Positions 24,331-36,894 of a DNA stretch of 64,000 nucleotides are shown here, one piece after another. The notes beneath the pieces were generated by a model. It saw only the letters and a list, made by a program, of their open reading frames with translations. It had not been told where the DNA came from and searched no databases. The position numbers were made by a program, and so were the translations under genes. The stretch is from Papaver somniferum (Eukaryota; Streptophyta; Magnoliopsida; Ranunculales; Papaveraceae). The stretch spans positions 6,967,860 to 7,031,859 of the forward strand of contig NC_039368.1 of NCBI RefSeq assembly GCF_003573695.1, given 5' to 3'. Within the stretch, counting starts at the first letter, position 1. Every line of letters begins with the position of its first letter.

Positions 24331-25439
24331 CAATTTTAGTGAAAAACCTATTAAAACATATGGATTACAAAATAAATAAACTTTGTAGCTTCTCATACAA
24401 ATGCTTGATCTCCTTGGTTCTTCAACATTACTCGAGATCTTCATCACTTCCAAGTACTCCAATTATTCCAAATGTGTTCAACTCAGCATCATAGTTGTTG
24501 AAGATCCGTAGCAATAACAATGAGAAAACAGTTGCTCTTAATCATTGTTATACAATGTCATAGTATCATTACACAACATCAAAGTTCAATTGTATCACAA
24601 CTTTGACAATAATACTATGGTGATATGTATTACTCCGCCTTAGTCAATATTTTATCTCACAATGAAAACCACTCCCCCTTACATAATGATCCGTAAACCA
24701 TATGTATTTGTAGTTACACATTAATTCTCCCCCTTTTTGTCAATATAAATTGGCAAAGGTGCGAAAACTAGTGGGATCCTCATGAAATTTTCATAGAGAT
24801 ACTTCATGACCAAAAGAGAACAACTTACCAACTTGTTTCGATGATTTCACATAGTTGAAACTTATTGTATTCATCAAGGAGTTTATAAAGATACAAGATA
24901 ACTCCTACAATATTCCACAGCCGCACTCCCCACAAATATTTGGCAATTAAGCACAAGTTCAATTAAGAACTCTCCCCCATAAAATATCATTCCCAACAGA
25001 ATAACAAGAGCGACCTTAATTTTACAAGAAAAGAAGGATTTCTTTGGACATTAACAAATCACATGCAACATGAATTTGTATCCAAAAATATCAATTGAAT
25101 TAACCATAAGAAAAATGATCAATTCAATTGTCCATGCTCAACATAAAAGAACTTACGGAGCCACACAGTACATACACAAAAAAGTGGATCAGGAAAAGAC
25201 CAATACTGCAGAATATTCAAAGATTCATTATATTATTCATCACTATTTGCATAGAGACATGTAATAAACTTAATCTTTGCAAACAAAAGTTCATCCTATC
25301 TTCCATCAATATTTGCATAATGACATAATAGGTTTAACTTTTGTAGTCAAAAGTTCATTCTATATTTTATCAATACTTTCATACCGACATATAATAGAGT
25401 TAACTTTTGAAAAAGTATGTGACAGTCAAGGTTCACATA
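24331..25439 (-). mobile_element. 3' internal region of the Copia-type element, non-coding
   Basis: Lies upstream (in element orientation) of the polypurine tract. A second PPT-like CCCCCTTTTTGTC stretch occurs at 24727-24742. No reverse transcriptase, RNase H or integrase was recognised, so pol is deleted. Confidence 0.65.
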
Positions 25440-27045
25440 CGTAAACAACATACTGATCTCACCCACAACCAAGAGTTGCTACGACCCAAATTCGAAGACT
25501 TGATAAACAAATATATCTCACACAGAAAAGTCTATTGGAATAGATAAATCTATCTCCCACAAAAATACCTATGAGTTTCGTTCCGTCTTATGATAAATCA
25601 AGGTGCACATGAACTAATTGATAAACCAGACTTATATTCCCGAAAAACAGCCTAGTGTTATCAATCACCTCACAAAAATCTTAATCGTATGGTAGCGAAG
25701 CAAGATATTTTGGAATCACAAACGATGAGGCGAAGATGTTTGTGACTACTTTTAATCTTACCTATCGGAGATAAATCTCAAGAAAATCTTAGAAAAGATA
25801 ATACTCAATCACGATAGAAGAAGTAAGATCATAACACGTAACTATAGATAAAATAGTTGGGTCTGGATTCACAATACCAATGAAGTCTTTAAGTCGTTAA
25901 CCTATAGGGTTTCGTGAAAAACCTAAGGTTAAAGGAGAATCGACTCTAGTCGCAACTACTATCACACAGGAGGTATGGGGATTATGTTTCCAAGTTGCTA
26001 TAGTTCTCGCTTATATAGTTTTCAAATCAGGGTTTGCAATCTAAGTTACCTTGGTAACAAAGCATTCAATATTCACCGTTAGATGAAAACCTGATTAGAC
26101 TCAAGCTAATATCTTTCACTGTTAGATTGAACTTAGTTTGTTATACAAAAATGAAATGTAACCTCATTTAGGTTTGAGTAACCGTACCTCAACGTGTACA
26201 CCATGTTGTCTCAAAGGTAGTTAACATAGGTTAGCTATATGAACACTTTCATATCAACCTTATTCATCTTAACCACAACTAGTTCAAATGACTCAAATGA
26301 AACTAGTTATAGAGTTGTTCAATTGCTATATTCTCATAGAAGTATACAAGAACACAATTGAAGCAAAATCGGTTTGATTCACTCGAATCAATTCATGAAC
26401 ATTATAGCCACGGTTTTCAAAGAATGCATTCCTTAATATATAAATGTATTAGTTCATGAAAAAACCGATTTTAGAACTTTAACCACTCAAGTATGAAAAC
26501 GGGTACGCATACTTAAGTACCCAGTATGAGTGTGGGTTTCTCCAGTATGAAAACGGGTACGCATACTTCCAAACACAGTAGAAATTTACGTACCCAAAAC
26601 CTTCGCCAGTACGCGTAAGGAATGTGTACTTAGGTACCCGGAATTCCACAACTACAAGTATGCATACTATAGTTCCGGTCATGGATCACATACATGAAAT
26701 AAAACATACTATGTTCACAATCCAATGATGGTTAAGTATTCTAAACTCTATTTCAATTATTGAAACTTTCTTAGAGGATGACAATAGCCGTTTCCACACA
26801 CTATTAGCATCAAAGCAATTTTCAAGTTATTGCAATAATCATAACAAACATTCCAAGTCTACACCAAATGATTGCATCACACAAACCATGTAAGATGTTA
26901 CTCGGCGATTTTCACATGATTATATTTTGACTTTCGTGAAGAATATAAGATGAACTTGGTAGCGAAGCTTGCCAACACATATTTCGAGAAATACATAAGC
27001 GAGTTAAACTCGGCTCGAAATCTCAAATGTGCATAATCGTATATG
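25440..27045 (-). mobile_element. Partial LTR embedded in the internal region
   Basis: Homologous to the middle of the flanking LTRs: it starts at the block ACTGATCTCACCCACAACC and ends after the CTCGAAATCTCAAATG block. It lacks about 580 bp of the LTR 3' end and about 250 bp of the LTR start. It carries an intact GTTACC site where the 3' LTR has the solo-LTR insertion. Its presence between PPT and gag-side sequence shows a recombined nest, not one simple element. Confidence 0.8.
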
Positions 27046-27083
27046 AACTTGCTTACAAAATTTTCTTTTTTCAAGGAATCGCA

Positions 27084-27587
27084 TTATTCCTGGGCTAGTG
27101 AAAGAGATCCAACAAGTTTGTTTTTTTCAACACGAAGGTTGTTCAATTCTGATGAATGGGTCTTGATTAAACGTTCTTCTCTAATTGAGTCTTGTTTAAC
27201 AGTATCTTCCAACAAACTAGTATTTTCACGTTGTAGAGTAGTTTCTTGAACAAGGTTTTCGATATTGTTAGAAAAAGACTCAACAATACTACAAAGTTCT
27301 CGTTCTCTATCAAGGGACTTCTCAAGTTCATTAGTGAGCTGAGCATATTTTTCTTCAAGAGATCTAATTTTAGAGGCTTGATCATCAATAATATCAACAG
27401 ATTTGTTTAAAGTTCTGGTGAGTTCCACTTCAGATTCTGACATGGTGTCAACTGTTACTTTAGTGGGAATGTTATCAGATTCTGATAGCAAAAGTTTTCT
27501 ACCTCGGAATTCGGAAGAATCATCTAAGGAGTTATCCTTTGAGGTAAGCCAAAGATATTTGGTATAATCAAACACTTTGGAGGACAA
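27084..27587 (-). pseudogene. Copia Gag-related coiled-coil fragment
   Basis: An open frame of 167 codons starts 90 bp from the primer-binding site. It has an acidic, serine-rich N-terminal part and a long heptad-rich coiled coil from about residue 50 to 160 (SLEEKYAQLTNELEKSLDRE is typical). Similar coiled coils occur near the end of plant Copia Gag proteins. No zinc knuckle, protease or pol domain follows, so this is a remnant. The frame is intact but its function is doubtful. An unrelated coiled-coil protein cannot be excluded. Confidence 0.5.
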
Positions 27588-27676
27588 CTATTTGTGCGTA
27601 ATCGCGAGATAAACTTATGTCCACAGAATTCAGATTGCTACAAACATAGACTTATGAGGTCTTATCGCGTTTACCA

Positions 27677-27690
27677 GATCTGATACCAAT
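27677..27690 (-). other. Primer-binding site (tRNA-Met type)
   Basis: On the minus strand ATTGGTATCAGATC follows the LTR end. TGGTATCAGA is the tRNA-iMet complement used by most plant Copia elements. It marks the adjacent 27691-30266 copy as a 5' LTR. Confidence 0.8.
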
Positions 27691-30266
27691 TGAAAAAGTG
27701 TGGCTCTAACAACCACACCTACGTTCGGGAATATGTATGGACTAACTCCAATATAATTATGTGAGAATCAACTAGACAGTCAGACTCAATCAAGGAAATA
27801 TATCCAAGAGCTGTATCTCTATTTCTCAATACAATCTACAATCAAACATATATAAATCTGTGAGCCCGATTAATATGAGAAATAACTTGAATGGTATCAA
27901 AAACCAATGTTCAAGTGTCAATCAATTTCTATCAACAACCAAAGGTTGGATTCACCAATTTATTAAATTACGCACAACCTGTGATATTTCAATTATATAT
28001 AAAATATAATGCAGAAAAGATATAACACAAACACCAGAAGTTTTGTTAACGAGGAAACCGTAAATGCAGAAAAACCCTGGGACCTAGTCCAGTTTTGAAC
28101 ACCACACTGTACTAAGCCGCTACAGATACTAGCCTACTATAAATTAACTTCAGACTGGAATGTAGTTGATCCCTAACCAATCTCACATTGATCAAGGTAC
28201 AATCGCGTTCCTTACGCCTATGAATCCCAGTAGGACTCTACGCACTTGATTCCCTTAGCTGATCTCACCCACAACTAAGATCTTGCTACGACCCAAAGTC
28301 GAAAACTTATAAAAATATCTGTCTCCCACAGGATTGTCTATTCTGATATACAATTTTGTTTCCCACAAATTACCTATGAAGTTTTGTTCCGTCTTATGAT
28401 AAATCAAGGTGCATAGGAACCAATTGATAATCCGGTCTTATATTCCCGAAGAACATCCTAGAAATATTAATGACCTCACAATAACTTAACTATATTGTAG
28501 TAGAACAAGTTATTGTGGAATCACAAAGAATGAGACGAAGAGCTTTGTTATTAGTTTTTATATGTTACCTATCGGAGATAAATCTCGAGCAAATCTTAGA
28601 GAAGATAGTACTCAACACGATAGAACAAGTAAGATCATAACACACAACTACAGAGAAGCAGTTGGATATGGCTTCAGAATCCCAGTGAAGCCTTTAAGTC
28701 GTTAACCTATTATGGTTTTAGGAAAAACATAGGTTAAATGAGAATCAACTCTAGTCACAACTAGTATCACGCAGGATGTGCGGGGATTAGGTTTCCCAGT
28801 TGCTAGAATTCTCCTTTATATATCCTTTCAAATCAGGGTTTCTAAGTTAGATTAGAAACAAACCATTCCATATTCACCGTTAGATGAAAATCTGATTTAA
28901 GATACAAATTAAGTTTGCTTGAAACCAAAGCAATATCTCTCCACCGTTAGATGGTCTTACCTTGTCACACACAAATGAAATATAATTTCATTTAGATATA
29001 GGTAATCGTACCTAAACGTGTATATTGAGTTGGCTCAATAATAGTTAACCAAAGTTAGCCATATGAACACTTTTGTCTAACCACATTCATCTAACACGTC
29101 TAGATAAACTATGATGATCAATCAATCATGAAAGATAATCAAAAGAATATAATTTTGTTACATAGAGTTGTTCAATTGTTGATAATAACATAGAAGTATA
29201 TATGATCCAATCAAAGCAAAATCAGAATGATTCATAATGTACAAAGTACAAGAATCAGTTCATGAACATTAATCCACGGTTTGAAAAGATTGCATTCCTT
29301 ATTTCATAAATGTATTTGATCATGAGTATGTAAACATACTAAACCGATTTTATAACTTTAACCACTAAGTTTGCAAACGGGTATGCAAAATTCAGTTCCG
29401 GACTTTGGTCTTGTCCAACAGTTTGCAAACGGGTACGCAAACTGTCGACCCGGACCTAACTCAGGTAGAACCGTTCGCATACTGGTATGCAAACTTGGTT
29501 CTCGGATTTTAACAGTTAAAACCGTTTGCACCTGGTTTCCGGACCTGAATCATACCGACACAGTTTGTACACTAAGTACACATACTGTGATGTTTTCCAT
29601 ACATGGGTTTTAGTTCTAAACTCCCATATCAATCATTGAAACATTCTTAGAAGATGACAATGGCTGTCTCATACAAACCATTATCTTATAAGCAATTTTC
29701 AAGTGATCGAATGATCAATATGAAACTTTCCAAGTCGACATCAGATGACTGTCTCACACAAATCATGTAAGATGTTTCAAGGAAATTTTCACATGATCAT
29801 CTTTTGACTTATTATTTAGTTTCCAACAAATAAATTGTTTCCAACTAAACTCGTCAAGAATAATGATGAATGTAGCTAAAACAAAAAGCTACCAACACAT
29901 ATTTCGAGAAATAAATAAGCGATTTATACTCAGCTCGAAATAACAAATGTATATGATATGAAAGTCTATATTTCTATACTTTTTTTGTCTCAATAGAATA
30001 TAGAATAGAATAAAATATACTTCTGAGTTATAGATAAGTTTTAGTCTCCACATACCTTTTGTTGATGAAGTTCCTACGAGTTCTTCAGTAGATCTTCGTC
30101 TTCAGTTTTAAGCGCCGTGAAGTCTAAAGCTCAACTACACAATCTATCTTAGTCCGAAACTCCTATAAGTAGACTATAAATCAAGACTACAATTTTAATC
30201 AACTAAATTTGACAAACAAGCTTGAGATAGCAACGCTTGCGATTTCGACCGAGCAGTGCTCTAATA
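27691..30266 (-). mobile_element. 5' LTR of a long-LTR Copia-type element, 2.58 kb
   Basis: In minus orientation the LTR runs from TATTAGAGCACTGC (30266; the initial G of TG appears mutated) to ...CACTTTTTCA at 27691, next to the PBS. It contains its own palindrome array (29365-29590), including a perfect CAGTTTGC / GCAAACTG pair at 29419-29444. Divergence from the 3' LTR is high (about 14% by eye). No matching target duplication with the left end (AACTC versus ACAAC). Confidence 0.8.
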
Positions 30267-31199
30267 ACAACCACATCCGCCCGCACAAGAGCCAAACAAT
30301 AAACACGCCCAATGCAAAACAAAACCACACAAGTAACCACTGTAAAGCACAAGATAAAATCACAACAAACAAATCCAGAACGAAGAAATACAACAAACAA
30401 AAAACAACTCACCACGACACTAAGTAACCACATCTACAAGAAGCATATTATTTTTGACTCGGTCCAAAATACTCTTACTAACTACACTAATAAATCCTAC
30501 AAACCCTCAAAATGTTCCTCCATTGTTAGTGTTTTTTTCTTCCATAAAAATTTAAATAATATCTAACAAAGCTAAGAAAAATATTTGTGTTAAAAAGAAA
30601 TTTAGGCCTACATAACAGGCTATCAAGTTCTTCTCAAGGTTGCATATTATGATGATGAAATCTTTATCCATGGCTTATTGGCATCCTCGTTGAGATTATT
30701 GAAGAACAACAATTAAAATGAATAAATCCTAAAGTTAACTCTCTTGTATTGATCTTACTTGTGTATTAATTAATTATTAATGTATATTTTAGAAGGGTTT
30801 TAATTCTGTGGAACATGTGTGAATGGAAAATTCTAACGCATACAGACAGTCATGGAGCATTAAGGAACTTATTAACTAATTAAATTATGAAAAACCCAAG
30901 AAACGAGATAGAACGGTTTAAAATCAGCGAATGTTAGAGATTTTACTTTTCAAAATAAGAAAAATGTACAAATATGAGAAGTAAGAGATATGACAAACCT
31001 GTGCATCCCCCTATATACATCCATAAACTAAAAGTTCATCTTTATAAAAGTATAAGAATCAGGTCCAAAGAATATAACCAAAATATCCATTTTTCGTGTA
31101 AAACCTGAAGAGCCTCCACTGGAATATCGAACTGGAAATATGCTCTGGAAAGGCATAACTTCAGTTGGTCGCTAACATACTAAGTGTTCCCAAAATCCT
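30267..31199. other. No gene seen
   Basis: A CA-rich low-complexity stretch (30267-30430) followed by AT-rich sequence. Overlapping short frames on both strands are compositional artefacts. Confidence 0.4.
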
Positions 31200-34100
31200 C
31201 CTACAATAGAATCCCATCATCCCTTAAACAATCCATAATGAGTTTCCCGTTGCCATCCCCACCCATAGAAAATAGAATAAAAATACATTGAACTCATAGC
31301 CCTGGAATATGTCTTAGGATTATTATCAACATGCATGATATACTTAGTAACATTAAGAATTTTATTCTTATTACCCTCTACAAGATATGTTATAAATTGT
31401 AGACCATAGTCTTTTTATATTCTTGCCATATTACTCCTTCTAAGTCCAATATCTTTAGTAGTAACTGAAATATCTTTATTATTTTGAGCTGTAGCAGAAT
31501 GTTCATCATTGTTATTAGTCTCTACATGTTCTATACCAGGTAATAACGGGCTTTTAGTGGGTTAAATTTGGGAATCAGTCTTAATTATTTTTTCAAAAGA
31601 ATTCTACATCTAAAGAATCTATAATTTCGAAAGTGTCAAATTTTATAAGTGATATTGTTAGGTGAATAACCTGCAAAAGCACATTAATAAGCCATATTTC
31701 TTAAATGTGGTCTTTTAGGATCAAACTTCCTAATATATGCTAAATAACTCTAGAACTTAAGTCTTTTCAAATTGGTTTTCTGTTAAACCATAATCCATAC
31801 GGAAAAACATTATTCTTTTCAAAGGAACTCTATTCAAATTGTAATATGCAAATAACATAAATTCACTCCACAAAGAATAAGGCAATACCATTTTTTTCAG
31901 TTGTATATGATGCAATGGATTGATAAACTAAACCATGCTCTTGATAAAATAATTTAAATTCCCTAGGGTAACATTCATCACCACGTTCAAAAAGAAAAAT
32001 CTTGTTATTTTGTCACAATCGTGTCTCAGTTTCTGCTTTATATATTTTAAAAGGGCCGGGATCAACTAACAAAAGGTTTTGACAAAATATATTAGCCATA
32101 TGATCTTATATATCTAACGGTTACCATATTTGATGACATGGTATTCATTTTAGTTCAAGTGTGTGTTTGGTTTAACCAAAAAGGATCTTAGTGTGAATAT
32201 GGAAAACCAATACAATGGAAAGTTCCATTTAAATGTAACCGAAAATGCTGGGTTAGATGTAAAAGTGTGTTTATGTAGGTTCTTCGGAAGAACTTCTTCC
32301 GTGATGTTAGAATTTTGATTAGCTTGGTTTAATATTGACGCTAATGATTCAAAAAGGTATCAATTGTTAACTATTTTATGGATAGTTTTTTGCTGAGTAA
32401 TCATGTTGAGTCAAGACTCCATATCTATTTTTGTATGATTTTAGATAAAACCACAAAATTCATGTTAATACCAATGATTTTGAATCAGTCTGTTTAAGCT
32501 TGATAAGATGCTGAATAAATGTATGTTTAGAGAAAGCATTTGAAGTCATTAACACCACAAAATTAATTAAGAGACCGTTATGTCTGAATTTTCGGACTTT
32601 CCTTTGACTATCTCTTCACTTACCTTTTAAATTCTTTTATAATACCATTGTTATTGTTACCTTCATTTGATTTGTTTTTGATCGGCATTAACTTCTTTTG
32701 ATCTCTTTAGTTTTTTATTTTGAACATTTCTAATAGTCATGTAGATTTGATTATTCACTCCACTAAATTGCTTTGCAAATCCACTTTGCTGAAAACTATG
32801 TTGGTTTTATTGACTATTCGAGATACGATCGGTCAAGATTAAAAAAAATATTCGAGTTTATTTAGAGGTAGAGTTTTAGATTTTTTTATGGGAAGAAAAT
32901 GTAAATCTATAGAGAGGAACATAGCAACAGGAGAAGACGACGGATGTTTCAGTTTACAACCATAGATAAACATCGTTTAAGACCAAACACATACCAAAAC
33001 TAAAATATGCGCCATGTCATCAAAATTGGTAACCGTTAGATATATAAGATCCTATGTTAATATTTTTTGTCAAAACCTTTTGTTAGTTGATTTTGACCCA
33101 TTTTAAATTATCAAAAAATATCACTTTTATATTTCATCAAGTAAGTATAAGCATGCCTAGTATAATTATCAATAAAAGTGACATAGTATGTGTTTTCACT
33201 ACCAGTATGATTTTTCATGTCACCAATATCACTATGCATTAATTTAAGCAAGGTTGTATAATTTCTTACTACAAAGATATTCAATGTATTTAACTTGGAC
33301 ATAGATTTCACATTTAGAAATATTATCAAAATTGCAGTAAGAAATCAATCATTTTCAAGTTTCCAAGGGAACATAATTCGTATGTCCTAATCTATATATC
33401 ATGACGTAAATCAACATAGTCAACAATCCAAGCAGAACTGTTATTAATTAAATTAAGTTTAACAATCTCATTACAAGATTATACATCTCTAACAAACATT
33501 CAGTTCTAGGGTAATACAAACATATCAGACTCATAAGTCACCTTGAGTCCATCCTTATCAACAAGGACTCATGAAACAAGGTTTCTAATAATGTTGGGGA
33601 CATGTAAAAAATTATCAAGAGCAACAATTTTTCCCAAAGTGAAATGGAGTTCTAAAATGTATCCTCCAATTACTTTACTGCTTAAGTTGTTCACCGAAGT
33701 AACTCTGTTTCTTTCTCTAACAGCCGGTTCATATATCTTGTAAATATTTCTATATTTATATTTATGAATGGTTGAACTAGAATCATACCACCATCCACTG
33801 CTATGGTCATCAACAATATTGGCAACTTACACTGCACACATGAGTGTCGTTTTTACCGACCATATTTACTTCGTTTTTATTTTGCTTTTTTCCGTTGACG
33901 ATAGTCATGAGCTAACATAGTGTCGGGTTTCTTACATATATATAAGTAACATTCAATAATATTCTTATATTTTTCATCTTAAAATTAGTGTCATTCTTAG
34001 GTTTCAAAGAATTCTGTGTCGTAGATTCTTCTAAACTGTTAACTTCTAAGTTTGCTGACTATCCTTAATTACTCGTCTACGAGGCTTCTCTTCAATATGA

Positions 34101-34690
34101 AAATGATACTGTAGACTTTCTAAGTCATATTCAGTTTCATCATGCTTAAGTTTTTTCTTGTAATTATTTTAACAAGGGAGAAGACGAGAGATCATAACAC
34201 CCCAACAACGAATAAGGATACACAATAAATTTCAGCATCCTTAACCTCAGTGAAAATTTATTGTATTGTAAACCAGTTTAAAATCCATGAAGTTGCAAAT
34301 CAAGAATTTATTGTTGCTTTCTTCGGAAATCTTGTATTTATTATCAGGCATAGTCCATAATTCAATTGTAGTTGCAATACTTCGATGGACATTGTAAATA
34401 CTAGTCTCCAAGGCATTCAGGAAGACACCACGAGACATGAAATCAACTTCATGACACTTATTTTATCTGGATTTTAGATCATCATTGTCTCTTGAAGTTG
34501 CAACAAGGATTTCCTCAAACAATCTTCAAGAATGTAACACGACTAGATGGTAATCAGGAAAAATTTCACCTTCTTTTTCCAGCGAATGCAATTCTTACAA
34601 CCAAAATGTTCCAGAAGACTATAGTTTGGTTCATAACTTGTAGAGACTATACAGTGGAAGTTGAAGTTTCACCTCAGTCGTCGAATGATG
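31200..34690 (-). pseudogene. Decayed Copia gag-pol remnant
   Basis: Read from 34690 downward, blocks appear in Copia order: a Gag N-terminal piece (CIRWKKKVKFFLITI, near 34600), a UBN2-type Gag block (FLNALETSIYNVHRSIATTI, 34250-34440), a degraded zinc knuckle, a protease-like WWYDSSSTIH where family members have D-S-G, and a pre-integrase block. Integrase follows (LLKLMHSDIGDMK ... YYVTFIDNYTRHAYTYL, 33111-33250), continues past an insertion as FKIYKAETETRL, and ends with the integrase C-terminal region (PHLRNMAY) and the RRSNMARI...NNPKTYSRAMSS linker near 31290-31460. Reverse transcriptase and RNase H are missing. Many stops and frameshifts are present. Confidence 0.85.
32053..33099. mobile_element. 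Mutator-like element with long TIRs inserted in Copia integrase, 1.05 kb
   Basis: The left end (GGGCCGGGATCAACTAACAA) and the complement of the right end (GGGTCAAAATCAACTAACAA) begin inverted repeats of about 90 bp, including ATATATCTAACGGTTACCA in both. Flanks ATTTTAAAA (32044-32052) and ATTTTAAAT (33100-33108) match at 8 of 9 positions. Removing it rejoins the integrase reading frame around DNFKIYKAE. No transposase inside. Confidence 0.88.
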
Positions 34691-35145
34691 ATTGTCTACA
34701 ATTTTTTGAAATTTAGGCTAAAAAAGGAATGAAAACAAAAAATAAGGATGTTGTATTTTCGACTTCAAGGCTCTGCAAAGATGTTTTTAAACAATTATTT
34801 CAACCCTCCCAATCAATTGGAGATTAAAAAGGGCATGCCACATAATGTCTTATCATCTTGCATTGGATGTCATAATAAGTATGTATGCCCCGAAATTTTC
34901 ATGTATGTCCCAAATGAGGGTTCTCAGGATTCTAGCTCTTCCTCGCTGAGTTATTGATGGCCTCCTTATTTAGTAACTTTCGAAATTTCCAATTAGACTC
35001 TTAGAGAACAGAAATTGGAAGATCAAACAAAGAAAATTAAAAAAGGATGAGCTGAAACAATTGGCTTGCAGTCTTACACTGTTATCAATGAATCTACTAA
35101 TTATTCCTGAAATCGTTGGGCTTTAAAGGGTCTAAAATGGAACGG
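34691..35145. other. No gene seen
   Basis: Sequence upstream of the Copia remnant's Gag start, possibly its leader. A short plus-strand frame (34748-34957) has no recognised relative. Confidence 0.35.
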
Positions 35146-36183
35146 TTTTTTGGGGACCAGCCTCTTTTTGGGATGACCATTATTTTATTTTGGGTAAGAC
35201 ATTAGAAGTAAATCTAGATCACCCCTTATCTAAATATTTATATTAATACCAAAATTACTCATTTCAATTAAGTTAGTGTAATGATTAGTTGTATCATTAG
35301 GTTAACATAATTAGTGAATAGTGCAAGATTAAATAAAAAAAAAATTAAACTAAATAATCAAAAAAAAATAGTTGTATCATTAGGTTAACTAAAATTACCG
35401 TTAACATAATTAACTAGTTCGGTTGGGAAATGTTTTTTGCGACTCAAACGAACTGATGTTCAGTTGGGAAATATTTTGCGAAATGACCGAACTAAATTTC
35501 GGTTGGGAAATGTTTTTTGCAACTAAACGAGCTTAGGGTTCGGTTGGGAAATGTTTTTTTGCAACGTAACCGAATTATTAGGGTTCGGTTAGGAAATTTT
35601 TTTTGCAACGTAACCGAACTGATGTTCTGTTGGAAAATATTTTGTGAAATGACGGAACTAAAGTTCGGCTGGGAAATGTTTTTTGCAACTAACCGAACTA
35701 TTAGGGTTCGGTTGGGAAATGTTTTTTTGCAACTTACCAAACTGTTAGGTTTTAGGTTGGGAAATGTTTTTTGTGACGTAACCGAACCTTAGTTCGGTTA
35801 GGAATTATTTTTGTGAAATAGCCAAACTGTTCTTCATGTTCATTATTTCCATTAGGTTCGGTTAGTTCGACAAAGTTTTTCACATAATTCCTAATCGAAC
35901 TTCTCTCTGCAACTTCCATTTTCAACTCATTTTGATTGTTAATACTCATTTTTCAATCGAACGCCGAACGTCAAGGAAATAGAGAAGTAGAAGAGAATAA
36001 TTTTTTTTCAAAACTATTTTTTTTTTTGATTCCCCCTGTTTTTGCTTTTTGCTTTTGATTTTGGTTAATAGATACATATGATTAGATTTGTATAATTATT
36101 AGGCTAGTTTTAATTTAAATTAAAGTAAAGGGAGGTTGGCCTAATAAGACCATGATCCCAAAAAAATCATGGTCCCTAAAAAA
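35146..36183. mobile_element. Non-autonomous TIR element carrying a motif array, about 1.04 kb
   Basis: The left end TTTTTTGGGGACCAGCCTC and the complement of the right end TTTTTTAGGGACCATGAT align as imperfect TIRs over about 35 bp, including TTTTTGGGAT. Target duplication is unclear (ATGGAACGG versus ATGGTGTGC). The centre holds an eight-unit array (35405-35875). No coding capacity. Superfamily is uncertain, possibly Mutator-like. Confidence 0.6.
35405..35875. repeat. Array of about 50-bp units with opposed CGGTTGGGAA and AACCGAAC motifs
   Basis: About eight degenerate units of form GTTCGGTTGGGAAATGTTTT, TTGCAAC and AACCGAACT, beginning near 35417, 35457, 35497, 35539, 35582, 35630, 35660 and 35707, with later weaker units. 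Each unit has GTTCGGTT and its complement AACCGAAC at opposite ends, so units can fold. Confidence 0.85.
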
Positions 36184-36894
36184 TGGTGTGCATAAGATTT
36201 ATATTTGTTGGGCTTCTATGTTTCGAAAACAGCTGAGTTACCACGAGAAAATATCAGACAATGTTGTTACTGTCTTAGTGTCTTACTGAAAGGATGCATT
36301 CATAAGTGGATCTAACAATCAAAAGAAAATATTTCTTGGGCTTCTATGCTTCTTAAGATAATGCCATCCTAATCACTTCAGATAAAGCTTTTCTTCCCAC
36401 CTAGGCCTAGCCACCAGATCTTCACCGTCTTGCCTGATCAATACTCATCAGGCGCTTCTGAATCCATGTAGCCCATTTGACTATTTGATACATCTGTCAA
36501 TCAAAAGAAATTAAAAAATTTGTAAGGACTAGAACCTTATTTGGAAGAACCGAAGCACTCTGTTATCAGGCAAGGCAGCAAATTCACAGGGTCTTGCATG
36601 TGCAAGACAACTCAAGCAAACTTCATCTCTAGTCTAGAAATAAAGTCAACAAGGACTACTACTACACAGAAGAGACATGAAGATAGATTTGAACCAACCA
36701 AATTCTAAATTCTATCCAAACTCCAAATTCATCTAAACTAACTAAACTTCATTGTATTATTATTATTCCATCTCTCAAATGTCTTTACAATTACAACAAC
36801 CATGAAAAACCAACCACAAATTTTTCAATGGAAAAAAACATAACAAAATAGCACATGAAGAAGAATTAGTACTAAAAATGAGTTTATTTGTTAA
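36184..36894. other. 3' flank of the DUF868 gene
   Basis: No ORF. AT-rich sequence near 36740-36890 is suitable for the DUF868 3' UTR and polyadenylation. Nothing else is recognised. Confidence 0.4.

Noticed and set aside
30199..30566. Overlapping frames on both strands just beyond the 5' LTR
   Set aside because: Composition artefact of CA-rich low-complexity DNA.
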